Positions 1 through 11,966 of a stretch of 64,000 nt of DNA are shown here, one piece after another. A program made the position numbers and the translations under genes. The stretch spans positions 9,426,501-9,490,500 of the forward strand of contig JAKSXM010000231.1 in the NCBI GenBank assembly GCA_022575985.1. The letters are read 5' to 3'. The DNA is from Anagrus nilaparvatae. Lineage: Eukaryota; Arthropoda; Insecta; Hymenoptera; Mymaridae. Every line of letters begins with the position of its first letter. The first letter of the stretch is position 1. The notes under the pieces are model-generated. The model did not search any database. It saw only the letters and a program-made list of their open reading frames with translations, and was not told the origin of the DNA.

Positions 1-415
1 TTCTTTTTAATAATTTTTTCATTTCTTCTACTGCTAAAACCTCTTTTTATTTATTGAACGTGTCAACTAGGCTTCCAGAACCTTGTATTCTGATTATTTA
101 ACAAGTCGAGCACCGTTTTAAATTTATCATTCGCTGAATAACCAGAGTATTCCATAAATTCATCCGAATTTCAAAAATCTTGAGAATTTATGATTTTCCC
201 AATCATTTTATCGAGCTAATCGAGCTTGTGAATCATATTTATTTCCAATTACATTAATTTTATGTTGGATTTCCGGGGTTATTAATTTAATAAAATATCC
301 ATGAATTCTTTATCAAATTCTGTATTTGGTTCGATAGGTGGTGATTGCGAGTAAACAAATGTTGTCAACGTGGAAAACATGGATAACAAGAGCAGGAACC
401 GAGCAGGAACTTCAT
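1..415 (-). pseudogene. Decayed G12-like (insect allergen repeat) gene fragment
   Basis: On the minus strand this is a diverged copy of the G12-like gene at 4228-4881. It aligns from a signal-peptide start (CAT at 413-415, preceded by an acceptor-like TTTTAG as in the intact gene) through the shared ATAACCCCGGAAATC stretch to the segment just before the loop rich in Glu and Pro, then leaves the window at base 1. The reading frame is broken in several places. The short unit GTTCCTGCTC is duplicated within the signal-peptide codons, which shifts frame. A one-base shift occurs near 285, and several in-frame stops follow. The remaining open stretch (282-563) carries only the hydrophobic segment. 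Homology to the neighbour is seen directly; pseudogene status follows from the breaks. An assembly error is possible but unlikely given the number of lesions. Confidence 0.75.
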
Positions 416-562
416 TTTCTAAAAGTTTGTTCAACCAGGAACGCACACAACTAATGCAGTAAAAAATAATTTGGCCCTCCTTTGTGTAACTCCTGACTAA
501 AACGATTAGATCATTTTTAAATATTTTAACATCTTGTTGTAAGTGAAGATTTTTATAAAGCA

Positions 563-2326
563 CACTGTAAAAAGTAACTTTCTTTGGTAAACGAAAAAAA
601 TAGATTATTTGCGAAAAATTGGAATATATTCGATAAAAATTGATGATTTACGAATTTTAGTACCCACGTAAAAGGATTAAGCTTAATTTTAAAAATTAAG
701 CCTTTTTAGGTTAGTCCGTAAGCTTACCCAAAATTAAGCTTAATCCTTTTACGTGGGTATATTAACGATAAAAATTGTAAATTTACAAGTGACTTGTTGC
801 AAATTTACGAAAAATAATTGTAAATATACAAATATTATAGTAACGCTTTAAAATCATAAAAAAATATTATAGAAATATTTTAATTATACCTACCTATACC
901 TTCTTTTTTTTGTATCGACAGTTTGAAAATTTTTAATTTTTGATAAAGTATTTCTTTTTTATTAATGATTAATTCCTTTTTCAATAAGCATGGAAAATAA
1001 AAAAAACAAAGAGTTTGCATCTTTAAATACATTTAAAAAAAAATAAAGAAAGAAAAGTTTTCAGTCTAAAAAAATAATAATGTGGGGTGGGGTATTTCGG
1101 GGATATTTTAAGATTTTTTAAATAATTTTTTAAGTTCTATCAATTAAATAATAAAAATTCATAGATTTATTCACCAGGTTAAAGATACCAAATGAAAACT
1201 TTTTAAAACAGTTCTTTTTTGCTTTCATTCCTTTTTGACTGTTTGTTTTGCAGATATGATAGAATTTAAAGAAAGAGTCTCAATTAAAGATTTTTTTAAA
1301 GAAATCATATTTTATCACTATCTTTGTCTATTCATTATATCTTGGAAACATCCAAAGCAAAATGGACGAGTAAAAAAAATTACAACTTTAGCAACAATTT
1401 GAAAATTGGACATTTTAAGCATAAGATGGACATTGGCTTTATTAACTAAAGCGATGAGAAAATCTGTAATAAAATAAACTTGTGATTTACAGGGAATGAA
1501 AAGTAGTACTTATACAAAAAAAAATAACATTGTCGTAGAATTGAGCCCTACGTTTCTATGCCCAGATGGCGCGTTGGAATAAACAAAGGGAATCTTGGGT
1601 ATAAGATATATTAAAATCATTTATAACTGTAGATTGTAAGTCCCGATCCAAATGTTCCGAATTTTTAAGATTTTCGCTATTTAACTCAAAAATTTTTGCC
1701 AAATAAGGAAAATGTTTTGTGTGTTTTAAAGGTGATTAAGGCATTTTCGGACTCCGAGATCCTCATTATCGAGTTTAGCAACACCGAAAACATATCATGA
1801 AGTATAAAAAACGTATATTTTTAAATAAATTTTTGTCCTTCGCACCAAAACGTTCTTAAATGAGCTCAAAATTGTCATGGAGTCATTTTGTAGCCTTTTT
1901 TGGAGCACTTAGTTATAATAGTAATATAAGGTTCCAAGTATATATTGAAGGTGCTATTTCATTTATCATTAATCAAAAAAATACTTTGTAAGAAATAAAA
2001 AATTTTCCAACTATTGTTAAAAAAATAAAAAAGGAATCTTTTAAAGGAATTTTTGTAAGGAATGCTTGTATATTTACAATTATTTTTTGTAATTTCGCAA
2101 AAAAAAATCGTAAATTTTCAATTTTTTCCTAAAATTACAAGTCAATTGTAAATTTACGATTATTTTAAAAATATTTTGTAAATATTTTTTCGCATTTTTT
2201 CGTAAAAATAAAAAAATTTTTAAATTTTCGATTTTTATCGAATATATTCCAATTTTTTTGAATTTTTTCTAATACTTGGAAAATAATTTATTTTTTTTGT
2301 ATCCAAGAAAGTTGCTTTTTACAGTG
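563..2326. mobile_element. Inverted-repeat DNA element, family A copy 1 (large, with nested insertions)
   Basis: Left end CACTGTAAAAAGTAACTTTC at 563 and its near-perfect inverted copy ending CAGTG at 2326 (one G/A difference) bound the element. Subterminal sequence is AT-rich with GTAAATTTACGA-like short repeats, as in the two roughly 0.41-0.43 kb copies at 10532-10938 and 44296-44720. This copy is about four times longer because of internal insertions. One is the 99-bp hairpin at 661-759. Another is an inner segment of about 1 kb with its own inverted ends (near 945-970 and 1965-1995). No transposase is visible, so it is non-autonomous. Confidence 0.75.
661..759. repeat. Perfect 30-bp-arm hairpin (nested MITE-like element)
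   Basis: Bases 661-690 (TACCCACGTAAAAGGATTAA...) are exactly complementary to 730-759, with a 39-base loop. The outermost TA on both sides is compatible with a TA target-site duplication as in Tc1/mariner-type MITEs. It lies inside the family A element and must be a later insertion. Confidence 0.7.
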
Positions 2327-4227
2327 CAATATTTGATGCTTTAGCAATTTGGTTGAATATTCAAGAAAAGAAATTCACTGTCATATAGAGCCAAATATTT
2401 CAGAATGTTTATTTCCAGGAAATACTGACAAGTGAACTGATTTCTACAGACTATACAGGCTATAAATTTAGAGGTAATCTTGATAAACATGCTATATCAA
2501 ATCTATTGGGCAACCCCCAAAGTTTTCTTTCGAAAAATAATGCGGACATAATATTTTATCGTTGAATTGTTAATTTGATTGATCATTTAATCTATAGTGA
2601 AGAATTTTAAATTTTTTATAATAAAAATAAAGTTTTTGATAATTTAAATAAAATATTATTCATATCTACCAATTTAATCTAGAGACTTATATAATTCAAA
2701 AAATTATACCAAAAAAAAAATTAGATCAGTCGATAAAAAGTTATTTTTTTGTCAAAAATTAACGTAACATGTCAAAAACTGTTTCTGTTTATTATGATAA
2801 CTAAAAAATTAATTTGTGTCAATAAATTTAATTTTTTTCTTAGATAAACGAATAGCAAAGAAAAAAAAATTCAATAATCAATAATATCAAAACTTTTCTT
2901 TTTACGGTAAAATTTAAGTGGTTTAAGCATTTTTTAAGTTATAAATTTAGTAACGGACCCTAAAATTGCAATTAGTTTATGTATGGTAATTTTTGAGTTA
3001 CATTATTGACCATAACTTGGTTAATTTTTATTAAAAGTAGCATGTTTTAGTTTCTTTTATACCACTTTTTTTTTAGCTATGCTAGTTGCTAAATTTTATT
3101 AAATTAGTTATTTATGCAAAAAAATGTAATTAGGAAAAATTGATTAAATTGGAAAAACGGAAATTTGTCCAAAATGAGGTCAAGGGTAAAAACTGATTAT
3201 TTCATCGAATTTCTGGAGAAAAAATACACAAACGCCTCCCAAGTAAAATATTTTAACAAATTTTAGTTAATTAATTTATGGAGTTTCGAAAATTGAGATT
3301 TTAAAAAAAAGACCCAAAAAAAAGGGAAAACTTTATTTTCTTCCTATAATTGAAGTTCAGGGTAAAAATAAATGTCAATTTCGGGTTCCACGGGGAAATA
3401 TACACATATGCTAGCAACAGCTCAGAAATCAATTTTCTTACTCGAAATCGACGGTAAAATCACTTTTTTATCGATCATTTTGATATTCCTGAAACACATT
3501 TGTTGTTTTGAGGTGCTATTAAATATATAAGTATTAAAAATGTGGAAATAATTTAAAATAGGCAATGGGATTTTATTTGGAAAAAAATTTGAAACAAAAA
3601 TTTTAAAAAACTATTTGCGGAAATTGAGATATTGTGGTTTTTCCAATAACACGTTTTGCCATTTTTTGAGGGTTTTCCGAAAAACTAATGGAAGGAATTG
3701 ATTTAAAGGGGATTTCTTAATTTTATACCATAAAATAATCAGTAATAAAAAATAAAAAAATTCGTAAATTTGAAAATATTCGAAGAAAATAGGATTCACT
3801 AATGGAAGCAGCAAACTGATATCTGAAAAATGCGACAAACGTGTTAGCTGTATTTAGGTAAAGCAAAATTATCTGGAAATAAGATTCTTCTTTAGAAAAA
3901 TAAGCTTGCAGGACAAAGATTCTCAAATTTTTTGAAAACAATTTTTGGATTGCAAAAATGTAATTAAAAAGTCCCAATAGAAAGGTTAAAAATCAATTCA
4001 ATACAATAATTTGCAGTTGAAAATTATATTTTATTTATTTTAAAATGTTATAAAATTAAAATTGCCTTGAAACAAAAATTTTTTCATAAAGGCAACTAAA
4101 AATTTATCAGATATTACATAATAAAAAAAATTTTTGGTCCGGTCCGAAGTTTACACTTTTTTTTTCAAACACTTGATAATCTTCTGAAAAAAACATTAAT
4201 TCAAGTTTAAAGAAATGATAAGAAATC
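2327..4227. other. AT-rich intergenic sequence, diverged repeats, no gene seen
   Basis: There is no credible coding exon. Short open frames around 3611-3977 have no recognisable domain and overlap each other. The segment 3180-3460 contains phrases such as TTTCATCGAATTTC followed by a GAGAAAAAATACACA-like string. These recur in the dispersed repeat at 6130-6715 and in the foldback at 47799-50277, so part of it is probably an older copy of that repeat. The end next to 4227 includes the 3' flank of the G12-like gene. Confidence 0.5.
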
Positions 4228-4881
4228 TTAAAACATTTGATATCCTTCCGTACTAAACATTAATCCATACATATAGGCAAAAAATTCAATATATTTTAAC
4301 ACAGGAAAGCCATGTTCATCAGCTGCTTTTAACAATTTTTTGGTTTCAGGATTGGCCATAAGGGCTGAGTACAATTTTTTGGCTTCTTCGGAATGTAATT
4401 TTAGAACAAAATTTCTGTAGTCTGGAGAATTGTCCATTTTTTCCTTGAACAATTTTTTCATTTCTTCTTCTGGCAATACTCCTTCCAATTCATTATACAT
4501 ATCAACTAAGCTACCAGGTTCTTCTGTGACCTTCAGTTTCAAAGAACGTGAAATAAAACTATTTAATGTATCAAATATTGTTTCTACTTTAAAAGAACCA
4601 GCTAATTCCAGAAAATTAAGCAAATTTTCAAAATCTTGGGTTTTTCCAAGATTATACTCCAATTTTATAAACTCATCTGAAAATACAAACTCGGTAGCTG
4701 CAGCTAGTTTTGATTCGTATTTATTTGCGATTGATGAGAATTTATCGCTGATTTCCGGGGTTATTAAATTGTGAAAATCTTGCAAATCTTTTATAAGTTC
4801 CGGATTTGTTATAAAATAATTATCTGAGCAAATAGTTTTCGTTAATGTGAAAACCACAAAAAGTGATAAGAACAATTTCAT
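4228..4881 (-). CDS. G12-like secreted protein (insect allergen-related repeat family)
   Basis: Encodes 217 residues in one coding exon. I place the start at 4881 (Met-Lys-Leu-Phe): it opens a hydrophobic signal peptide (about residues 1-18, ending near TKTICS), and a clean acceptor (TTTTCAG, 4885-4886) sits just upstream. The longer open frame starting at 4977 reads through the intron. Hallmarks of the Ins_allergen_rp (G12) family are visible: an N-terminal ELIKDLQDFHNLI helix, the EKMDNSPDYRNFVLKLHSEE block, and the closing HGFPVLKYIEFFAYMYGL helix with its Gly-Pro. The length equals a single unit of the family. Characterised members are secreted gut or peritrophic-matrix-associated helical proteins; the exact function is not established. 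Three decayed relatives (1-415, 11519-11966, 46862-47055) share the window, and this is the only intact copy. Confidence 0.85.
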   Translation of the reverse strand: MKLFLSLFVVFTLTKTICSDNYFITNPELIKDLQDFHNLITPEISDKFSSIANKYESKLAAATEFVFSDEFIKLEYNLGKTQDFENLLNFLELAGSFKVETIFDTLNSFISRSLKLKVTEEPGSLVDMYNELEGVLPEEEMKKLFKEKMDNSPDYRNFVLKLHSEEAKKLYSALMANPETKKLLKAADEHGFPVLKYIEFFAYMYGLMFSTEGYQMF

Positions 4882-4883
4882 TT

Positions 4884-5032
4884 TCTGAAAATTAAGTACT
4901 CTTATAAATAAAACAATGTTAGTGTAAAGGGAAATTAAAATTGTTGACTTACCGAACCGTTTCGTTTTAACTGCCACTTGTTACGATACAACTCAAATTA
5001 TAAAAATATAAAGTTTGTAGGCCTCTTTTATA
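4884..5032 (-). promoter_or_regulatory. G12-like promoter, 5' UTR exon and 68-bp leader intron
   Basis: Reading the minus strand, a TATAAAAG box lies at 5025-5032. The inferred transcription start is near 4990-5000. A short non-coding exon ends at 4953 with donor GTAAGT (4952-4947). An intron of 68 bases (4885-4952) then ends in TTTTCAG, four bases before the start codon. A TATA-type promoter is what one expects for a strongly induced, tissue-restricted secreted protein. Box and splice sites are seen; the start site is inferred. Confidence 0.55.
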
Positions 5033-6129
5033 CAATTCTTGAGCAGATAATTTTGGCATTTTTTAATATCTTAATAGAGCATCAAAATTTCTCTAATCAA
5101 AATCGCAAATCTAATAAAGAAATTTATTAATTCAAAAAAACAAAATGATAATCAAGGATAAGACTTGATAAAATTATTAAAGTAAGAATTTTTCATGAAG
5201 TAATTTTAAACTTTGCCCATTTAGCATGTCTCAAAAAATAGAATTTACAATTAGAAATTTTTTTTCACCAGGAGAAACTGTTCTCACTTTCTACTAGGAG
5301 CGTTTCAGTTACCCGAAATAATTATCTGCCTTTTTTGACGGGTTTCATATAAAATGTCGAAAGAAAGCTTAATAACGCGGTAGAATTCAGTATGATAATC
5401 TGGGCCTGGTTTTTAGAAACAAACTTGAAGACCTCAATTGGGAAGAAATTGTTATTGCTTTTTGCACCTTTTTATAAATATGACAGTTTCGACTGAATCT
5501 CTTATCACTAGATAATTATATCTTATCTTATTGAGTTATTAATTTGATCTATCATTAAAATTACGCAAATAAAATATTGCTCTAATCAGTAGAAATCATT
5601 GAAAAACAAAAAAATCTTAGATTGCAAATGAATTTTTTGATAACTAAAATAAAAAATTATCGAGACATAAATAAATTTTAAATAAATATTTCGGATAAAA
5701 TCTATAGGTATTTAAAAAACTAGTAAGTCATTATAAATAATAAACAGTCTGAGTGCAGATATGCAGAATTATTTTTTATTTAAAAAAAAAACACCTTCTG
5801 AATGATTAGTAAATTAAGAGATATTAATTTTGGAGTCAAAAACACGTTTGAAATTTCCCCGGAATCCAGGGGGAGGGGGTCGCTGACCCTTGGAATCTTA
5901 TTTTTTATTGTTGTTATTTTTTATCAAATTGAGTCAAAAAAATGTAAAAAATATGCTGGGGCCGGAAACCATACCTTATTCCGCACACAGTGGTTTGGAA
6001 TACGAAAAAAGTTTCACCACGATTCCCCTAAAAATCTCTGGTATTTTCTGATTCTATAGGGTCTCCTGAGGCGGGAAATGCTTTTCCTGAAATTAAAACC
6101 GCTGCTATATAGGGAAATTATTATAAAAT
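5033..6129. other. AT-rich intergenic sequence, no gene seen
   Basis: An 85-codon open frame at 5802-6059 includes a less AT-rich patch (about 5850-6010) but shows no domain and no splice context that would extend it. I see no RNA gene or regulatory array that I can support. Confidence 0.4.
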
Positions 6130-6715
6130 CTTTAACTAACTAATAACTCATTTATTTTTCACCCAAAACAGGAAGTTTTTGCATTTTCTAGAGTAGTTTT
6201 TCCTTCAATATTCATTTAATTATTAAAGAAATATTTTATTAAAAATAATTTTAATTTATTTGATTGTATTTTTTTTCCAAATCCTTCAGGCTCAAATTGG
6301 CTACTAATACAAAATATATAAGATTGGACGAAACCAGTAGAAATAGAAACAAACAATTTCATGGCTAAGGAAAACTCCGGATGAAAAAGCTAGTGATTTC
6401 ATTGACTTTCAGAGGAAAAAATACATAAGTGACTCTTGTAAATATTATTCAGAAAATTTATTCTTAAAATTTCCGAAACTTTAAAAAATTGGTCCCTTGA
6501 AAATTGAAACCATAAAAAATAGAAAAACGAATTTTTCTCCTAAAAAACGTAGTAGAATGTTAAAATAAATAGCGAATTTTGATTTTACGGGAAAAATTAT
6601 TATGGAACACGTTTTTAGATTCAGTTTATAAAATCATTTGATAGAAAAATCTCAAGTCAGTGGTTTTTTTAAAAATCCAATATTATTAACATTTGAGTTA
6701 CTCTGAGACCTTGAA
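6130..6715 (+). repeat. Dispersed repeat F (solo copy; also forms the inner arms of the 47.8-50.3 kb foldback)
   Basis: Colinear similarity runs from TAATAACTCATTTATT through GGCTCAAATTGGCTACTAAT, AATATATAAGATTGGACGAA, TTATTCAGAAAATTT and on to ATTTGAGTT. It matches 49255-49840 in the same orientation and about 48820-49140 in reverse. No coding capacity is seen. It is a single arm here, whereas at 48-50 kb it occurs as an inverted pair. Confidence 0.65.
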
Positions 6716-9700
6716 AATTGAAAATTTGTATTTTTTAGTCCTAAATAAACTTATTTTAGTAAATTATAATTACAAAACAATTGAAAAAATATAAATCCAT
6801 CATTAAAAATAATTTTAATTTATTAAAAACGAAAAAAGTCTGAGAGAAGGAAAAGAAACGTTTCTATAGCCAGTTTTGCACAAACTAACCTCGCCTTATA
6901 TTATTTTCCTGCGGGGATATAACTTGGGTAATGCATGCTTCACTCAGACTAATAAAATAAACGACTGAAATTCGAGTTTTTAAGCAATGCCTATAAAATA
7001 GTTGATAAAATTTTAGAAATTACATAAAAATAAAAGAAGTATGAATTATATTATAGGATTCTCTCGTGTGGGCCTTGCATTAAAATAAAAAAAATGATTA
7101 AAGCCTAAATGAAGATCTAGCTATTAGTACTTGTGTCTAAAATTCTTTAATCTGAAAATTACCCCTAAACTATTATCTCTAAACAACGCGCATTTTATTT
7201 AATTCAGAATGCATATTTATTTTAAGAATGAATGTAGCGTTAATAATTTACACAAAGCTTTTCTATGCTTAATTAAATTTATTATTTTCGTATAACTTTC
7301 TGCTCTTTAACAAATAAATCAAATCGAGTTAAACGTGCTTTCTTTCGATTAAAACTAAACGAATTAAATGTTTATATGATTTATTTAATGGATGTAAAAT
7401 ATTTTTAATTTATTCTTCTTCTATCAAGATTAATTTCTAATTCGTTATTGTATTTGAACGTTCAAATTGAACCGAAAAATGTGTGAAACAAATTTTTTAA
7501 AGGTAAAATCATCAAAAATAAGTTTTTTGAAAAATATTTTTTTCAATTTATTAATTTTTGCTCATTGTCAACGATAGCTTAAATCGTACTACAAATAATA
7601 AATGGAAATTCTTGATAGTAAATTTACTTTCCTGATAGTAATTACCCGGACAAGATTTTTACAACCTAATTCAAGTGTCCTGATCACAGCGAAAAAATAG
7701 CTAAACTGTTTTTTCCAAAATTTTTATTATTACGAAATTTTCCCAAAATGTTTCTTTATTATTAGCCTATTATCGATCAACGAAGGAACTATAAATTATT
7801 AGTCATAATTTTCTATAATTATTTAAGTAAATTATTATTTTAAATGTGTAAATTATAAACACGTAAATTGTGATTTGGGACAATCTTTTTTTCTGGCCTA
7901 GGGTCGCGTTTGATTTTTTTGCGTAAGGGGCCGCTGAACAGAAAAAATTTTTTTCAACTTTTCTTTACGTTTTATGTAATTTACAACCAAAAGAAAAAAA
8001 GAATTGCGGTAGCGGCAAGTGGAACTTTTATTAGTGTACCTAGAACTTTGTAATATAACAGGCAATGATAGTTTTGAGATTTAAAAAAATTCAATTCCAT
8101 AGCTAAAAATCAATTTGACGCGTTAAAAAAAAAAATCAGCTAAAAATAAAAAAGGATGAATAAATTAATAAGATTTAACTTGTAATTGATTATTGTAAAA
8201 TACTTGAGAGTATCCCCAAGAGAGCGATCGAATAATAATATTTAAAGAAGACGGATCAGTAGAATAAGTCCGATTTATGTCAGACAAGCGTGTGCCATGT
8301 AAATTTGAAAAGCATGTGTTTGTGTATATAATACTGCAGATGCGTTGCGGTAACCGACCACGACGCCTAACACATTATACGCTTTTATAATAGTAATAAA
8401 CATAAATCGACCTGACTGACTCTCCTTTTTCAATCGGTCTATAACATCGTTACCATTACCGCATAATACTCAATTTTTTTACAATATTAAAAAACTTTTT
8501 ACGCTTTTTCTAATAAAAAAGTTTTTTTTTAAGATTTACATAAAAAAGAAATTTCATAAATTGGAAAAAAAATAAAAAATAAAAAATAAAAAATATCAAT
8601 AATGAGTAAAAATATACATTTTATAATAATTTGTCGGAAAACGCCGGAGGCGCGACGGCCGATTAATTCCAGAAGAACGAGTTTTAACAGTGAAAAAAAG
8701 TTTGGATTTGCTGCCGCGAGCTGTTTTTTCTACTTTTTTATTCTGTATTATGTGTGCCGCTTAATATCGAGCTTAAAAATATAAGAATAGAGGAATGTGT
8801 GCAAGTTTTCTTCTTTTTCGCTGAGCTTGTACCTACATTTTCCTCCTTTCATATTCAAAATTGCAGATTTTTTTTCTAAACTTTCAGTGGTTGCATATTC
8901 TATGTTTCCTCTGATACTCGAAATATCTCGACGAATGAAATAATTAATGTCGTTTGTGCTAGCTGCTTTGTTTTTTGAAGAATGGAAAAGTTATTAATGA
9001 AATCTGTGAATACCTACTCGGTTTTTATGGGGACGAGATCATGCAAAAAGTTGTTGGTTATATTTTATAAAATGTCAAATTATTTCTGAATTGAAACTGA
9101 GAATATGGCTAAAAAATAAAAATCAAGCAGAAAAATTAATAAATTAAAGTTTAAAAAAATATTTGTTATTTTTGCAGCGTGTAATAAATAAAATTTTTGC
9201 TATATCATTGTTTCTAGACATTATTATTTATCGAAAAAAAAGAAGCGAGAGAAAAAGAGTATAAAATAGAGCCAAGTTTAATAAATTTGAGAAGGACTTG
9301 GTAGAAATCAGTCTAGCGAAAAAAAAGTTTTAAATTTTGGCTCCAGTTTTTGAGATAGCGAATCTTTGTAAAAATAATTGCTTGTTTCTTTTATAAATGA
9401 TAAAATTGCAGGATCATGAAAATAAAAATATTATCGGATGTTTATCTTTAGTGAAAAATCAATAGATTATTAGAGTGTTTTATGACTCTGGATTAACCGG
9501 AAATGCAAATAATTTAAAATAGAATTTTGTATTTCATAATTAGCATAATAAATTTAACTTAATGTTACAAATTTTTATCGATAAAAAGCAGTCCGCTCTT
9601 GTAAAATTGATAGTCGTATTAGTAAAATCGATCGGTTAAAGCCATAAAATTAATTATATTTTGAATAAAATAAAAATTCAATATTTAGAAAAGAAAGTGT

Positions 9701-10531
9701 TTTGTTGAAGACTATATCTTGTATATACACCGAGGACTAATTTATTTAACAAATAAAACAAACTTTTCTTAACTCAAGTTAAACATTTTGTCAAAAGTAA
9801 ATAACTTTTTATTGCTCTATCAAAACGAGGAAAAGCTTTTAATGCCTTAAGTAACAAAGCTAGATTTATATTTACCAACATAAATATCTTCCACATCTGT
9901 TATTTTCCTCAAAAAAATTATTACTAATTATTTATTTAATTATCTTTAGAAAATACAGTACGATTCATTTATTTTCCCGGATTTTTATAAACAATTAATT
10001 ATTTTTATATCATTACAATACTTGACTCATTCAAGCCGACATAAATTTACTCTGGTGTAAAAATTTTTTATATAAATATTCTTTATATAAATCTAGTTTA
10101 AGTCTTTATTCAAATACTTTTCAACATTTCACCCATTCAAAATTAAGCAACAAGGGCCCAAAACTTTTTTCTATAGTAACCACGCTTGTACAGAATCTTT
10201 GAGCGGTGATGATCACAAATTCAAAATTATACTTTCGATTTTAGGTTCTAGAATTTTCACCCAAATTCCATTAAATATTTTCTTTTTACTAACCTATTTG
10301 TTGGCCAAAAGTTTGAGAAACTTATGGGCATCCTGGTTCAGATAAACTAATAGAACATCGTTGGTTTGAATCTCCATTAGAAACATTTTTTATAACCAAA
10401 ATTATGCTTTAGTTTACCATACGAAGTCACTAGAAAATTTTACTAAAATTTACTGCTTAATTTTTTTTACAAAATTATTATACTGGAACTATTTTTTTTT
10501 AATTTACCAATTCACCGAATTTGTATTACTA
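6716..10531. other. AT-rich gene-poor tract
   Basis: No coding exon is recognisable. Two denser patches stand out: 7848-7925 (remnant of palindromic repeat D, listed separately) and about 8330-8450, which has GCGTTGCGGTAACCGACCACGAC-like content and a nearby diverged GTTACCATTACCGC. The open frame at 8602-8784 looks accidental. Function is unknown. Confidence 0.35.
7848..7925. repeat. Remnant of palindromic repeat family D
   Basis: The string CACGTAAATTGTGATTTGGG followed by a T-run and CTGGCC resembles the right arm of the inverted repeat at 43815-44117 (TTTACGTGCGATTTGGGCC) and the copy at 46735-46815. It is short and diverged. Confidence 0.4.
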
Positions 10532-10938
10532 TACTGTAAAAAGTAACTTTCTTATATTAACAAAAAAATTAGTAAATTTTCAAAAAAATTTGTAAATATT
10601 CGAAAAAAATCGTATGTTTACTAAATTTAGTATATTAACAAAAAATTCGAGTATTCTCGATTTTTTTTTGTGAATTCGCAAGAAAAATTGATAATTAACA
10701 ATTATTTTCGAAAATTTTTAAAACATATTTGCTAATTTACGAAAAATAGTTGCGAATTTACAACTTTTGTCGTAAAATCACAAAATAAAATCGAGAATTC
10801 TCGAATTTTCCGATAATATACTAAATTTAGTAAATTTACAATTTTTATCGATTATTTACAAAATTTTTTGAAAATTTACCAATTTTTCGAAAAAATTCTA
10901 TTTTTTTTGTAAATTTAAGAAAGTTACTTTTTACAGTG
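10532..10938. mobile_element. MITE-like element, family A copy 2 (407 bp)
   Basis: Ends are TACTGTAAAAAGTAACTTTC at 10532 and the reverse complement ending TTTTTACAGTG at 10938. The interior is dense in GTAAATTTACG-like strings and in ATCGAGAATTCTCGA-type palindromes, and the two halves are roughly complementary over the full length, so the element can fold on itself. The outer bases TA are consistent with TA insertion. No open frame. Confidence 0.8.
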
Positions 10939-11518
10939 TATAGTTTCACTCTTTGCGTGTAGAATGTCTGGGCTCCTAATAAAGTTTTAGCAAAGAATGA
11001 ACTTTGTGTATATTAATTGGTTAGAAATTTTTATATTACCCAGACTAATTAAAATAATAGATTTATAAAAAAAGAAATTACTAATGAAGACAAGAATAGC
11101 TGATTCTAAAAGTTGAGTATAATTTGCTTATGACAAGAATAGAGAAAAATTTCCTCGCTTTTTATTATCTTTAGAAATCCATAAGAATCGTAAGATGGAC
11201 CAAAACTTATCATAGTCAAGATAAAGATCTGATTGATTTATTTTATTATTTTTAAGATATTTTATACTATTATTTCGTAAAAGGTTTTATAGAATGAAGG
11301 AGAAGAATTGCCGATGTTTTTTACAGTATTAGCTTATGCAGATTACAAAAATACAAAAGAATCGGTAAGTTGAATAAAACACAGTCTGGTCTTGATTTAG
11401 CATTAAAAATTTTAAATTATATTATTTTTAGAAAAAGTTCTTTCTTTACTCAAATTACATGTTTAATTGTTTATTCAAATTGTTTACTCATTAATTAATT
11501 GTTTACTCAAATTACATT

Positions 11519-11966
11519 TATCCAAGTCCAGAACTTGAAAAGGAATTTCGAGATTTTGATGAAATAGTTCCAACTTGAGAAATTAAGCATAAAAAGGCTT
11601 TTAATCTTTAAAAACATGAATTTTATTGAGAACTACTAAAAATATCAAAACATAAAAGAGTTTTTTGAAATTTCTAGTTTACAACTAAAGACAAAAGAAG
11701 CATTAGCTGACGTTTACTAGTTTCATCGACATTTAGTAAATGGAAAAAGGTTTTACCTGTAAAAGAAATGATTTTAATTATTTAATAAAAAAATGGAAAA
11801 TTCTCCAGTGTACAGAAAGTTTGTACCAAAATTGCATTCCAAAGAAGCGGTAAAATTATTTTTAGTTTTCTTAGATAACCCACAAGTCAAAAAAGCAATA
11901 ACTCCAGCTAATGAATGTTGATTTTCAAGTTTATTTATATGGATTAACGTTTAGTCCAGAAGAATT
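11519..11966 (+). pseudogene. Decayed G12-like gene copy (plus strand)
   Basis: The conceptual translation opens with PSPELEKEFRDFDEIVPT, then a stop, matching the first helix of the intact gene at 4228-4881. Near 11794-11920 it has MENSPVYRKFVPKLHSKEA and NPQVKKAITPANE, which match the conserved NSPDYRNFVLKLHSEEA and NPETKKLLKAADE blocks. After a stop and a frameshift it ends with YLYGLTFSPEEF, matching the final helix. The middle portion is scrambled by stops. A degenerate signal-peptide exon may lie just upstream around 11430-11518. Orientation is opposite to the intact gene. Confidence 0.8.

Noticed and set aside
282..563. 93-codon minus-strand frame as a small gene
   Set aside because: It is the frameshifted remnant of a G12-like signal peptide fused to intron-like sequence and to the end of a MITE.
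4430..4774. Plus-strand 114-codon frame
   Set aside because: Antisense shadow of the G12-like coding exon.
4882..4977. N-terminal extension of the G12-like protein from 4977
   Set aside because: It reads through a 68-base intron with good donor and acceptor sites; the inner start gives a proper signal peptide.
10340..10365. GGTTTGAATCTCC as the T-arm of a tRNA
   Set aside because: No acceptor stem, D-arm or anticodon arm could be paired at the right distances.
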